Assembly (NCBI GenBank): GCA_963643985.1
Contig: CAVINP010000007.1
Coordinates: 1-44,398 of the forward strand
Length of the DNA: 44,398 nt
Origin: SFTH01 sp963643985
GTDB lineage: Bacteria > Bacillota > Clostridia > Christensenellales > Aristaeellaceae
Direction of reading: 5' to 3'
The notes under the pieces are model-generated. The model had not been told where the DNA came from and ran no database searches. It was given only the letters and a program-made list of their open reading frames with translations. The number at the start of each line of letters is the position of its first letter. Position 1 is the stretch's first letter. Positions 1 to 9,628 of this stretch are shown piece after piece. Made by a program: the position numbers and the translations under genes.

Positions 1-320
1 TACTCGCCGCGGCGCTCCTTGTTGAGCACGTTCCAGTATACCTTGCCGGTGGTCAGGTTGGAATAGCGGTTCAGGTCCTCATCGATGAAACGCTCGTAGT
101 GTCCCAGATCCAGATCCGTTTCCGCACCGTCCTCGGTGACGTAGACCTCGCCGTGCTGATAGGGGCTCATCGTGCCGGGATCGACATTGATATAGGGATC
201 GAGCTTCTGTGCAGCCACCTTCAGTCCGCGGGCCTTGAGCAGCCGTCCCAGGGACGCCGCCGTAATGCCCTTGCCCAGTCCGGAAACCACGCCGCCGGTT
301 ACGAAGATGTACTTTGTCAT
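1..320 (-). CDS. pyrG: CTP synthase, N-terminal part (runs off the window)
   Basis: This gene encodes the amidoligase end of CTP synthase, which converts UTP to CTP using ATP and glutamine-derived ammonia. The visible 106 codons read MTKYIFVTGGVVSGLGKGI, then AAQKLDPYINVDPGTMSP, then YQHGEVYVTEDGAETDLDLG and FIDEDLNRYSN. All of these are hallmark blocks of the CTP synthase N-terminal synthetase domain, including the GGVVSGLGKG P-loop. The ATG at 318-320 is preceded by GGAGG with 8 nt spacing. The reading frame is open to base 1, so the C-terminal glutamine amidotransferase domain lies outside the window. It follows the ANTAR regulator by only 14 bp, so it is probably co-transcribed with it and possibly with glnA. 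This puts a glutamine-consuming enzyme in a glutamine regulon. Confidence 0.97.
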   Translation of the reverse strand, partial: MTKYIFVTGGVVSGLGKGITAASLGRLLKARGLKVAAQKLDPYINVDPGTMSPYQHGEVYVTEDGAETDLDLGHYERFIDEDLNRYSNLTTGKVYWNVLNKERRGE

Positions 321-334
321 GACCTGTTCCTCCA

Positions 335-910
335 TCACTTATAGGTTGAGAGTATGTTTTCGGCGATTGCCCGCCGCGAAACGCAACGATCCATGGCCTG
401 CTTTTCGATGTAGCGATGCGCCTGCGCCTCGGTCATCTTCAGCTGGTCGATCAGAAGCCACTTGGCGCGGTTGATTACGCGTATGTCCTCCATCTTTTCC
501 TCGAGGGAGGCTGTCTTCTGCGCCATGCGCTTGAGCCGCTCACAGGTGCCGCAGAGCAGCTGCATCGTCTGGGTCACCAGCTGCACCGATGTGGGCTTGG
601 AGAGCGTGAGCACGCCGCAGGGCGAGACCCGCGCGTTGATGTCGGGATAATGCTCCGCCTTGATCAGCAGCAGCACGCCCGTGGCGGAGTCACGGCAGAG
701 ATCCAGTGCCAGCCGTACGCCGAAATCGTCGGCCACGGAAGCGTTGATCACCACGATGTCGTAGCGGTTTTCCAGCAGCATGCGCCGCGCAGCGGAGACA
801 TCGCCGGCCACGGCCACGGGACGATAGCGGTCCTCGGGAAGGAGCGCCGTGAGCGATTGTATGAATTTTTCGGATGCCGATACCAGCAGCACGCTGTATT
901 GCGGACTCAT
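335..910 (-). CDS. ANTAR-domain RNA-binding regulator with degenerate receiver domain (NitR-like)
   Basis: The protein has 191 residues. Residues 1-120 have a response-regulator-like fold. Residues about 130-187 form an ANTAR domain, seen in INRAKWLLIDQLKMTEAQAH and the Ala-rich helix after it. ANTAR proteins bind paired hexaloop hairpins in nascent mRNA and prevent termination. In clostridia an ANTAR gene next to glnA (nitR) is a known arrangement, and here it lies directly downstream of glnA. The receiver is unusual: where the phospho-accepting Asp is expected the sequence reads DIVVINAS, so it has Asn. That suggests control by something other than phosphorylation, by inference. The ATG at 910 has an AAAGGAG site 8 nt upstream. 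The likely target is the glnA leader (see 2612-2681). Alternative: a general nitrogen-responsive antiterminator acting elsewhere. Confidence 0.9.
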   Translation of the reverse strand: MSPQYSVLLVSASEKFIQSLTALLPEDRYRPVAVAGDVSAARRMLLENRYDIVVINASVADDFGVRLALDLCRDSATGVLLLIKAEHYPDINARVSPCGVLTLSKPTSVQLVTQTMQLLCGTCERLKRMAQKTASLEEKMEDIRVINRAKWLLIDQLKMTEAQAHRYIEKQAMDRCVSRRAIAENILSTYK

Positions 911-955
911 GAACGCGCTCCTTTCTGTTTTGGTGAGTTATCGGATACCGGAGTG

Positions 956-1060
956 AACCCCTCAGCCTCGCATTCGCTCGGCAGCTCCCCTTTCAGGGGC
1001 GCCAAGCCCGGCCTCCGTTTTAGAGGGAGGGGGACCGCGTGAGCGGTGGTGGGAGTTCGC
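956..1060 (+). repeat. Dispersed hairpin-rich intergenic repeat, copy 1
   Basis: This copy lies between glnA and the ANTAR gene. It holds a head segment (CCCCTCAGCC..., then CAGCTCCCCTTTCAGGGG) and a tail with an AGGGAGGGGGACCGCGTGAG core. ACCGC and GCGGT form a hairpin around GTGA. The same tail recurs at 5058, 14475 and 28801, always on this strand and always between genes. Confidence 0.75.
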
Positions 1061-1090
1061 TATACGAAGAGACGATTCAAGTTAGTGACA

Positions 1091-1127
1091 CTCCCTCAGC
1101 CTTCGGCAGATCCATCCGGGAGGCAGC
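1091..1127 (+). repeat. Truncated fragment of the dispersed repeat
   Basis: CTCCCTCAGCCTTCGGCAG resembles the head of copy 1 but lacks the ACCGC/GCGGT tail. The rest of 911-1208 shows no ORF with a ribosome binding site and no clear promoter. Confidence 0.45.
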
Positions 1128-1208
1128 CTTTTGTCTCGCAATCCGATGAATCAAGGAAATAGTTTTGACTTGCAAACCAACCAACCGATTACACTATTTC
1201 ACTGACCA

Positions 1209-2420
1209 CTATCGTCCCAGATAGTTTGCAACGATCATCTCCGGCACGTGCGCCTTCACCAGTTCGCTCTTCTGTGCCAGCGCCCTTGCCTCTCCGAGCG
1301 TCTCCGGCAGCGTTTCGTAGCTTGAAGACACTTCCTCGGGCGCGGTGTAGAGGTTGACATCCGCCGCTGCGGGCAGGGGGTGACCCTGTTCAATGCCGTC
1401 CAGGCCCGCCCAAATCAGCAGCGCAAAGGCCAGGTAGGGGTTGCACATCGGATCGGGGGAGCGCAGCTCGGCGCGGCGGTATTCGCCCTCGGCTGCGGGA
1501 ATGCGTATCAACTGAGAACGGTTCTGATCCGACCAGGAAATATAGTGCGGCGCCTTGCAACTGCCGAAGCGGCGATAGGAAGCCTCCGTGCGGTTCAGGA
1601 AAAGCGTGATTCCGGGAATGTGGTGCAGTATGCCCGCAATGACCTGCGGCATGATGTCGCGCCCGTCGGCGCTGCGGGCGGAGATGTTGATGTGCATGCC
1701 GTTGCCCGCCCGGTCTGCGATCGGCTTGGGCGAGAAATCGGCACAGAGGCCGTTCAGTGCGGCAATGGCGTTGACCACGCCGCGGAAGGTGACGGCATCG
1801 TCCGCCGCCGTCAGCGGATCGGCATAGCGGAAGTCGATCTCGTTCTGACCGGGGCCTTCCTCGTGATGCGAGCTTTCGGGCATGATGCCCATCTGCTCCA
1901 GCGTCAGACAGATCTCGCGGCGTACGTTTTCGCCCTTGTCGAGGGGCGCGATGTCCATATACCCAGCCCGGTCGTGGGGGATGTCTGTCTTTTCGCCGTT
2001 TTCGTCCGACTTGAAGAGGTAAAACTCCATCTCCGAGCCGAAGGAGAAGGCCACGCCCGCCTTCGCCGCGTCCGCGATTGCACAGCGCAGCAGCGAACGC
2101 GTGTCGCCTTCGAAGGGCGTGCCGTCGGGGTGGGTCAGCGCACAGAACATGCGTATGACGCGGCCGTGCTCGGGTCGCCAGGGCAGCACCGAGAGCGTCG
2201 ACGCGTCCGGATGCAACAGCAGATCCGAGCGGATGTCGCCGCCGAAGCCCGCGATGGCCGAGCCGTCGATCACCACGCCGTAGCCGAAGGCCCGCTTGAG
2301 TTCCTGCGGCATGACGGAAATGTTCTTCTGACGGCCGAACACGTCACAGAAGGCGAGGCGGATGAACTTGACATCCTCCTCGGCCACGTACTGCATAATT
2401 TCATTTACGGAATAGTTCAT
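1209..2420 (-). CDS. glnA: Glutamine synthetase type I
   Basis: It makes glutamine from glutamate, ammonia and ATP in the cytoplasm. The 403 residues carry the family's catalytic blocks in order: FGSEMEFYLF near residue 132, HHEEGPGQNEID at 185-196, NGMHIN at 240-245 (ammonia/glutamate site), and RRAELRSPDP in the C-terminal half. It is shorter than the usual type I enzyme (about 440-470 residues). The ATG at 2420 is chosen because AAGGGG lies 10 nt upstream. The in-frame GTG at 2429 would leave no room for that site. A sigma-A promoter at 2688-2717 implies a leader of about 260 nt, with an attenuator-like element near its 5' end. The next gene downstream is the ANTAR regulator. Confidence 0.95.
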   Translation of the reverse strand: MNYSVNEIMQYVAEEDVKFIRLAFCDVFGRQKNISVMPQELKRAFGYGVVIDGSAIAGFGGDIRSDLLLHPDASTLSVLPWRPEHGRVIRMFCALTHPDGTPFEGDTRSLLRCAIADAAKAGVAFSFGSEMEFYLFKSDENGEKTDIPHDRAGYMDIAPLDKGENVRREICLTLEQMGIMPESSHHEEGPGQNEIDFRYADPLTAADDAVTFRGVVNAIAALNGLCADFSPKPIADRAGNGMHINISARSADGRDIMPQVIAGILHHIPGITLFLNRTEASYRRFGSCKAPHYISWSDQNRSQLIRIPAAEGEYRRAELRSPDPMCNPYLAFALLIWAGLDGIEQGHPLPAAADVNLYTAPEEVSSSYETLPETLGEARALAQKSELVKAHVPEMIVANYLGR

Positions 2421-2611
2421 CTGACACACGCCCCTTACAGAATCGGTTCATTACGGGAAGTCGGGTGGATTACATTTCGACACAACCTTCCTCAAGCCTC
2501 ACCACAACGACAGTGATCAGCGGCCGGCGGTTAGTGAAGCAGTGTGGTGATGAACAGCGACCCAAGCCATTCAATTGACCACTATTCCCCTGAGACACCC
2601 GGAAGAGCCAC
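2421..2611 (-). other. Remainder of the glnA 5' leader
   Basis: About 190 nt of untranslated leader remain between the attenuator and the glnA start. A TCACCACA/TGTGGTGA pair could close a large hairpin here. No RBS-supported ORF was seen; a long open frame across 2470-2898 lacks any family resemblance. Confidence 0.4.
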
Positions 2612-2681
2612 AAAATAAGAAAAGCGCCATTCGCCAAGGGACAATAATCCCACAGGGAATGAACGCCGTTGCTCATCACAT
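2612..2681 (-). promoter_or_regulatory. Putative ANTAR-responsive attenuator in the glnA leader
   Basis: Read on the minus strand just after the predicted start of transcription, ATGAGC (2676-2671) pairs with GTTCAT (2664-2659) around the hexaloop AACGGC. That loop has A at position 1 and G at position 4, as in known ANTAR targets. The same GTTCAT strand can instead pair with GAATGGCGC (about 2633-2625) to make a bulged stem of about 9 bp followed by TTTTCTTATTTT, which looks like a terminator. A second hairpin, GGGA-TTATTG-TCCC, lies between and also has a hexaloop, but without the A1/G4 signature. Mutual exclusivity of the two folds is what an antitermination switch needs. Function is inferred. 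Confidence 0.55.
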
Positions 2682-2687
2682 CGCTGT

Positions 2688-2717
2688 ATTTTAGCACAGC
2701 CACGCATCCTTTGTCAA
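2688..2717 (-). promoter_or_regulatory. glnA promoter
   Basis: On the minus strand TTGACA (2717-2712), an 18 bp spacer and TAAAAT (2693-2688) form a near-consensus sigma-A promoter. It is divergent from the glnN promoter about 100 bp away. Confidence 0.75.
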
Positions 2718-2816
2718 CCGATGCAGGCCGTTCGGGAAACGAAAGCGTGTAAAAAAGCGATTGATTTTTGGGTTTGAAGGCATCTTTTTTCTCGGGTAAA
2801 ATGTTGGTTACAGCGC

Positions 2817-2845
2817 TTGACAAAGACGGGTACGGCGCGTATAAT
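2817..2845 (+). promoter_or_regulatory. glnN promoter
   Basis: TTGACA at 2817-2822 and TATAAT at 2840-2845 are separated by exactly 17 bp, a perfect consensus. Transcription should begin near 2852, giving a leader of about 85 nt. Confidence 0.88.
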
Positions 2846-2862
2846 GCAAAGGCGTAAAGGCG

Positions 2863-2906
2863 ATGGCGTCTTGAAGTTGTATAGCTTCTTGACGCCATTT
2901 TTCTTT
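2863..2906 (+). terminator. Terminator-like hairpin in the glnN leader (attenuator candidate)
   Basis: ATGGCGTC (2863-2870) pairs with GACGCCAT (2891-2898). A further GAAG/CTTC pairing lies inside after a small internal loop, and the stem runs into TTTTTCTTT. The hairpin lies between the glnN promoter and its ribosome binding site, so it should reduce readthrough unless something intervenes. Confidence 0.6.
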
Positions 2907-2937
2907 ATCTGATGTTTGAAAAGGAGTGTGCGGTTTC

Positions 2938-5034
<2,097 letters not shown>

Positions 5035-5057
5035 CGGGGCGAGCGATCGGTTCAATG

Positions 5058-5105
5058 CCCCTTGCCTCCCCTAAAAGGGGAGGGACCGCTTGCGGTGGAG
5101 GGGTT
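5058..5105 (+). repeat. Dispersed hairpin-rich repeat, copy 2
   Basis: CTTGCCTCCCCTAAAAGGGG is followed by AGGGACCGCTTGCGGTGGAG. Both the CCCCT/AGGGG and ACCGC/GCGGT stems are kept, although the second loop differs from copy 1. It lies between glnN and the asnB T-box. Confidence 0.75.
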
Positions 5106-5159
5106 AGAGATCCTGTAACTTTCCGCGATGAACCAACGAATATACAATATCAAAAGGCA

Positions 5160-5402
5160 ATTGAATCGGGAGAAGTAATGCCGGAGATCGCCCCAGCGAG
5201 CGCGGAGACGGTGAAAGCCGCGCGGTATGAGCCGACACGAATAACACCCGATGAGCCGCAATCCGAAAGGATCATTCCGAGTAGGTGCGCCGGATCGCCG
5301 ACCGTTACAGCGGCGAGGCCTTGTTGGAGGCTGAAAAAGAGATAAAAGATGGGTGGCACAGCGAGAATTGGCACTTGCCCCATCGAATGCCGGATTATTT
5401 TG
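5160..5402 (+). promoter_or_regulatory. T-box leader (apparent Asn specifier) upstream of asnB
   Basis: T-box RNAs sense uncharged tRNA and switch on the downstream gene. Stem I is closed by ATCGGG (5165-5170) with CCCGAT (5247-5252). The expected specifier position reads AAC (5243-5245) followed by A, which decodes Asn and fits asnB. Downstream are a GAAA-capped ATCC/GGAT hairpin, GAGTAGG (5279-5285), a stem III CGCCG/CGGCG around ACCGTTACAG (5296-5315), and the T-box sequence GGTGGCACAGCG (5352-5363), which differs from the usual GGTGGNACCGCG at one base. A TGCC/CCATC segment (5376-5384) can pair back to 5348-5358, and GGCA (5370-5373) can pair alternatively to TGCC (5388-5391) before an ATTTT stretch. 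Whether it controls transcription or translation is not clear. A weak TACAAT -10 lies at 5143-5148. Confidence 0.85.
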
Positions 5403-5419
5403 TCGGAGGATGAGATATC

Positions 5420-7003
5420 ATGTGTTCGATTATGGGATATTGCGATTGCTGTGCCACCCCTTCTGCGTTCATTGAGGGCTTTGAAAAGACCATCTCCCGC
5501 GGCCCGGACGACAGCCGCGTCATCGATACCGGCAAGGGTCTGCTGGGTTTCCATCGCCTGGCCATCATGGGTCTGACATCCGAGGGCATGCAGCCCTTCG
5601 AAATGGACGGCAGTTACGTCGTCTGCAACGGCGAAATCTACGGCTTCGAGGCGCAGAAGCGTGCGCTGGAGCAGAAGGGTTACCGCTTCAAGAGCGGCTC
5701 GGACTGCGAGATCCTTCTGCCGATGTACCGCGAATACGGTACGGACATGTTCGCCATGCTCGACGCGGAGTATGCGCTGATCATCTACGATGCAGTCGCA
5801 GGGGAGTACATCGCCGCCCGCGATCCGATCGGCATCCGTCCGCTGTACTACGGCTACGATGCCAAGGGCGTGATGGTGCTGGCCAGTGAACCCAAGAACC
5901 TGACGGGGCTGTGCGGCAGGATACTGCCCTTCCCGCCGGGCTGCTACATGAAGGGCGGCAAATTCGTGCGCTATGCCGATCCCGGACGGGTGGATGCCGT
6001 CTGCCGTGACAGCCTGGACGAAGTGTGCAAAAACATTCACGACAAGCTGATCACAGGCGTTGAGAAGCGACTGGTGGCAGACGCGAAGGTCGGCTTCCTG
6101 CTCTCGGGCGGTCTGGACTCCTCGCTCGTGTGCGCCATCGCGGCACGCAAGAGCAAAGAGCCCATACGCACCTTCGCCATCGGCATGCGTGAGGATGCCA
6201 TCGACCTCAAGTACGCCCGGGAGGCCGCCCGCTACATCGGCAGCCGCCACACAGAGGTACTGATGAGCAAAGAGCAGGTACTCTCCGAGATCGAAAACGT
6301 GGTGTGCCTGCTGGGCACCTACGACATCACCACGATCCGAGCCAGCATGGGCATGTACCTGCTGTGCAAGTGGATCCATGAAAACACCGACATCCGCGTG
6401 CTGCTGACGGGCGAAATCTCAGATGAGCTTTTCGGCTACAAGTACACCGACTTCGCACCCTCCGCGGAGGAATTCCAGAAGGAGGCCCAAAAGCGCGTGC
6501 GCGAGCTGCACATGTACGACGTGCTGCGTGCCGACCGCTGTATCTCCGTTAACTCTCTGGAAGCACGCGTGCCCTTCGGCGATCTCGACTTCGTGAAGTA
6601 CGTGATGAGCATCGATCCCCAAAAGAAGCTCAACCGCTACGGCAAGGGCAAGTACCTGCTGCGCCACGCCTTTGATAAGGACGACTACCTGCCGCGCGAT
6701 CTGCTCTACCGCGAAAAGGCGGCCTTTTCGGACGCGGTGGGACACTCCATGGTCGATTACATGAAGGCCTGTGCCGAGACACTCTACAGCGATGCGGAGT
6801 TTGAAGAAAAGCGCAGGAAGTACAGCCATGCAGTGCCCTTCACCAAGGAGTCACTGATGTACCGCGAGATGTTTGAGAAGTACTATCCGGGTCAGTCGGA
6901 CATGATTGCGGGCTTCTGGATGCCTAACAAGGCCTGGCCGGGCTGCAACGTCGACGATCCGTCCGCACGCGTGCTCTCCAACTACGGCGCGAGCGGAATG
7001 TGA
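5420..7003 (+). CDS. asnB: Glutamine-hydrolysing asparagine synthase
   Basis: It amidates aspartate to asparagine using ATP and glutamine. The chain starts MCSIMGY, so Cys2 is the N-terminal nucleophile of a class II glutaminase domain (about 1-190; RGPDDS, FHRLAIMG and CNGEIYG are visible). The C-terminal synthetase domain has the PP-loop FLLSGGLDSSLV near residue 230, then LLTGEISDELFGY and the SVNSLEARVPF block. The 527 residues match the short clostridial AsnB type. GGAGG at 5405-5409 supports the ATG at 5420. An upstream T-box with an apparent Asn specifier indicates induction when asparaginyl-tRNA charging falls. With glnA, glnN and pyrG it completes a glutamine-centred neighbourhood. 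Confidence 0.96.
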   Translation: MCSIMGYCDCCATPSAFIEGFEKTISRGPDDSRVIDTGKGLLGFHRLAIMGLTSEGMQPFEMDGSYVVCNGEIYGFEAQKRALEQKGYRFKSGSDCEILLPMYREYGTDMFAMLDAEYALIIYDAVAGEYIAARDPIGIRPLYYGYDAKGVMVLASEPKNLTGLCGRILPFPPGCYMKGGKFVRYADPGRVDAVCRDSLDEVCKNIHDKLITGVEKRLVADAKVGFLLSGGLDSSLVCAIAARKSKEPIRTFAIGMREDAIDLKYAREAARYIGSRHTEVLMSKEQVLSEIENVVCLLGTYDITTIRASMGMYLLCKWIHENTDIRVLLTGEISDELFGYKYTDFAPSAEEFQKEAQKRVRELHMYDVLRADRCISVNSLEARVPFGDLDFVKYVMSIDPQKKLNRYGKGKYLLRHAFDKDDYLPRDLLYREKAAFSDAVGHSMVDYMKACAETLYSDAEFEEKRRKYSHAVPFTKESLMYREMFEKYYPGQSDMIAGFWMPNKAWPGCNVDDPSARVLSNYGASGM

Positions 7004-7015
7004 CATGTGACATCG

Positions 7016-7027
7016 TTTGTCGACAAA
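7016..7027. promoter_or_regulatory. 12-bp palindrome between asnB and the histidine kinase gene
   Basis: TTTGTCGACAAA is a perfect palindrome about 47 bp before the -35 of the next gene, and TGTGACA occurs three times around it. It could be a protein-binding site. No terminator hairpin with a T-tract was seen for asnB. Confidence 0.3.
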
Positions 7028-7073
7028 AGATAATATTGTGTGACAAAAAATTACCTTCTTTACACCAATGCAG

Positions 7074-7103
7074 TTGAAAATCGCGCCTAAGCGAATGTAT
7101 AAT
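7074..7103 (+). promoter_or_regulatory. Promoter of the hybrid histidine kinase gene
   Basis: TTGAAA (7074-7079), 18 bp and TATAAT (7098-7103) lie about 60 bp before the supported start codon. Confidence 0.65.
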
Positions 7104-7163
7104 AAAGTTAGACAGTGTATGGCTTTATTGGCGGTTTCTTTGCATGGTGGAGGAGGTAATTTT

Positions 7164-9593
7164 ATGTCACAGAAATCGGCGAAGATTGCCTTTGAGGCAC
7201 AGCCCAACAATCTCAACGGCTTCTGCACGGTTCATGTGGAATTGGACGGTCGTGGTCGTCCGATCGATTGGACATATATCCATGTCAACGATGTGCTGGC
7301 CGCCATTGAGGGCAAAACCGTTCCCGAGCTCGTCGGGCATCGGTACTTCGACATCTTTCCCAAGCGGGACCGCAACAGAATAAAACCGCACTATGAGGCC
7401 GCCTATCTCGGCAGAAACGTCTCCTTTGACGATCTTTCCGGCGAGTTGGGCGGCAGTGTGCATGTGGACCTTTTTCCGACGGGCGAGCATGGTTGCTGTG
7501 CCTGCGTGATCAGCCGTATCGATTCGGGCATGTTTGCCGCGATTCGCCATCTGCAGGAGATCAACCGCGAATACGAGGAATCCAAACGCCGCCACCGGAA
7601 AGTTCGCCGCTATGCCGGGTCGATGGGCGTGGCCTATCCGTTGGTCATTGATCTGGACTATAAAAACGATCACTTTGAGATTGTCGAGCGTGACAATTTC
7701 ATCAACAGAGTTGTTCACGATACAGGCACCATCTCTGAGCTGATGCACATCATCGAGGAAACCATGCCCGATGCCGAAAATGCCCGAAAGATGACATCCC
7801 TGTTCAACCGTGAGGCCGCACTCAAGGCCTTTGCCGAAGGCAAGCGCGAGATGTCCCTGACGCATCCACTCGTGGACAAGGACGGCAAAGTGCATCTGAT
7901 GGATACGCGATTGATGTGCACGGAATACAGCAATGAAGAGGTCCGCGCGGTCTCCATGACGAAGTGCATTGATGACGAAATACAACGCGACCGGGCCCTC
8001 TCCCTGGCCACGGAACGCGCGGAGATCATCAAGGCTTTCTCTACGCTTTATTCCACGATCATCGAGGGCGACCTTCGAACCTTTAGCTACAAGGTCATCA
8101 AGTGTCCGGACATGATGCGCGGCGTGGTGCGCGAGGACGAGGGCAGCTTCAAGCAGGTCATGACGTTGATCGTCGAGAACATCATTCATCCCGATGAGCG
8201 CGAGAGTGTGCGCGTATTCTTACAGCCGGAAACGGTGTCCGCACGCATGGAGCATACCGATACGCTCGTGACGGAATACAAGACACTGCTTGGAAAGTGC
8301 CTGGAGGGGCGCTTTATCGTGCTGGAGCGCGACGTGAACGGCCATGCCGTGTCCGTGCTCTTTGTTGCACGCGAGGTCACGGAAGAAAAGCAAAAGGAAC
8401 TGAGCTACCGCGAGCAGCTGCGCGTCTCCGCCAACGAGGCCGAGCGGGCCAACATCTCCAAGACAAACTTCCTGCGGCGCATGAGCCACGATATCCGCAC
8501 GCCGCTCAACGGCATACTGGGTATGCTGCGCATCATGGACCACTACGAGGGCGACCGGGCGAAATACGAGGAGTGCATGGCAAAGATACTCAGCTCCGTA
8601 GACTACCTGTTGTCGCTTGTCAACAATGTGCTGGATATCAGCAAGATGGAATCCGGCAAGATCGACCTGGAGCACAAGCCCTTCGATATGAATGAAATGA
8701 TCCACAGCACCCTGCCGATCATCGCCACCAATGCCGGGCGCAACAATATCGCCTTTGACAGTGATCCGGCCAATGTTCATATTGTTCACAATCACGTAAT
8801 AGGCAGCCCGGTTCATTTCAACCGCGTGCTGATGAACGTGGCTTCCAACGCCGTCAAGTACAATCGTCCCGGCGGCAGCGTGCGCGTCAGCTGCAACGAG
8901 CTGTCCTGCGACGGTGACAGGGCGACCTATGAGTTTATCTGCAAGGATACGGGCCTTGGCATGAGCGAAGAATTTCAAAAGCATGCCTTTGAACCCTTTG
9001 CGCAGGAGGGCAAGCAGGCACTGGCCGGTTTTTCCGGCTCGGGTCTGGGGCTGTCCATCGTCAGGGAAGTCGTCAACAAGATGGGCGGAACGGTCGAGCT
9101 TACAAGCAGAGAAAATATCGGCACGACCGTGCGTATGGTTCTGACCTTCGATTTGGACAAGGCCTACGTTCGGCCGAAGAAAGAGGAAAAGGTTCCAAAC
9201 AGGATCAATCTTTCGGGCTATCGGGCATTGCTGGCCGAGGACAACGAGATCAACATGGAAATTGCCCGCTTTATGTTTGAAAATATGGGGCTTGAGCTGA
9301 CCTGCGTGGACAACGGTCAAAAGGCTGTTGAAGCTTTCAGAGAATCGGATATAAACAGTTTTGACTTCATATTCATGGATGTGATGATGCCGGTGATAGA
9401 TGGCATTGAGGCCACCAAGGCGATCAGGGCCTTGCCGAGGACGGATGCCGCGACCGTGCCGATCATCGCCATGACGGCCAACGCTTTTGCCGAGGACAAA
9501 AAGTCCTGCCTGGCCGCCGGCATGAACGACCACATCGGCAAACCGATTGACCCCCAAACCGTGGTCAAGACCATACGCAAATACATAAGCTGA
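7164..9593 (+). CDS. Soluble PAS-hybrid histidine kinase
   Basis: This is a cytoplasmic sensor kinase fused to its own receiver. The 809 residues show no membrane segment. The N-terminal half is sensory, with a PAS-like region at about 10-140 and a less certain second region at about 160-410. It is followed by a HisKA domain with phospho-accepting H442 in MSHDIRTPLNG, an HATPase_c domain with the G2 box GSGLGLSI near 625, and a C-terminal receiver with acidic residues near 691, D739 in IFMDVMMP and Lys in GKPID. The ATG at 7164 is preceded by GGAGGAGG. Upstream in-frame ATG codons near 7068 overlap the promoter and are rejected. It stands alone, with no partner regulator or output domain next to it, so its target is unknown. 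A 16-bp perfect terminator follows at once. Confidence 0.92.
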   Translation: MSQKSAKIAFEAQPNNLNGFCTVHVELDGRGRPIDWTYIHVNDVLAAIEGKTVPELVGHRYFDIFPKRDRNRIKPHYEAAYLGRNVSFDDLSGELGGSVHVDLFPTGEHGCCACVISRIDSGMFAAIRHLQEINREYEESKRRHRKVRRYAGSMGVAYPLVIDLDYKNDHFEIVERDNFINRVVHDTGTISELMHIIEETMPDAENARKMTSLFNREAALKAFAEGKREMSLTHPLVDKDGKVHLMDTRLMCTEYSNEEVRAVSMTKCIDDEIQRDRALSLATERAEIIKAFSTLYSTIIEGDLRTFSYKVIKCPDMMRGVVREDEGSFKQVMTLIVENIIHPDERESVRVFLQPETVSARMEHTDTLVTEYKTLLGKCLEGRFIVLERDVNGHAVSVLFVAREVTEEKQKELSYREQLRVSANEAERANISKTNFLRRMSHDIRTPLNGILGMLRIMDHYEGDRAKYEECMAKILSSVDYLLSLVNNVLDISKMESGKIDLEHKPFDMNEMIHSTLPIIATNAGRNNIAFDSDPANVHIVHNHVIGSPVHFNRVLMNVASNAVKYNRPGGSVRVSCNELSCDGDRATYEFICKDTGLGMSEEFQKHAFEPFAQEGKQALAGFSGSGLGLSIVREVVNKMGGTVELTSRENIGTTVRMVLTFDLDKAYVRPKKEEKVPNRINLSGYRALLAEDNEINMEIARFMFENMGLELTCVDNGQKAVEAFRESDINSFDFIFMDVMMPVIDGIEATKAIRALPRTDAATVPIIAMTANAFAEDKKSCLAAGMNDHIGKPIDPQTVVKTIRKYIS

Positions 9594-9628
9594 ACGAACC
9601 CGGGCTGCCATTGCAGCCCGGGTTCGTT
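9593..9628. terminator. Bidirectional terminator between the kinase and racemase genes
   Basis: A perfect 16-bp stem (9593-9608 with 9613-9628) has a CATT loop. It overlaps the stop codons of the two convergent genes. A-rich and T-rich ends allow termination both ways. Confidence 0.85.

Noticed and set aside
2470..2898. 142-codon minus-strand frame upstream of glnA
   Set aside because: It covers the glnA promoter and leader, has no ribosome binding site and no recognisable domain. The leader interpretation explains the sequence better.
5055..5345. 96-codon plus-strand frame before asnB
   Set aside because: It lies across the dispersed repeat and the T-box. Its pairing elements explain the conservation.
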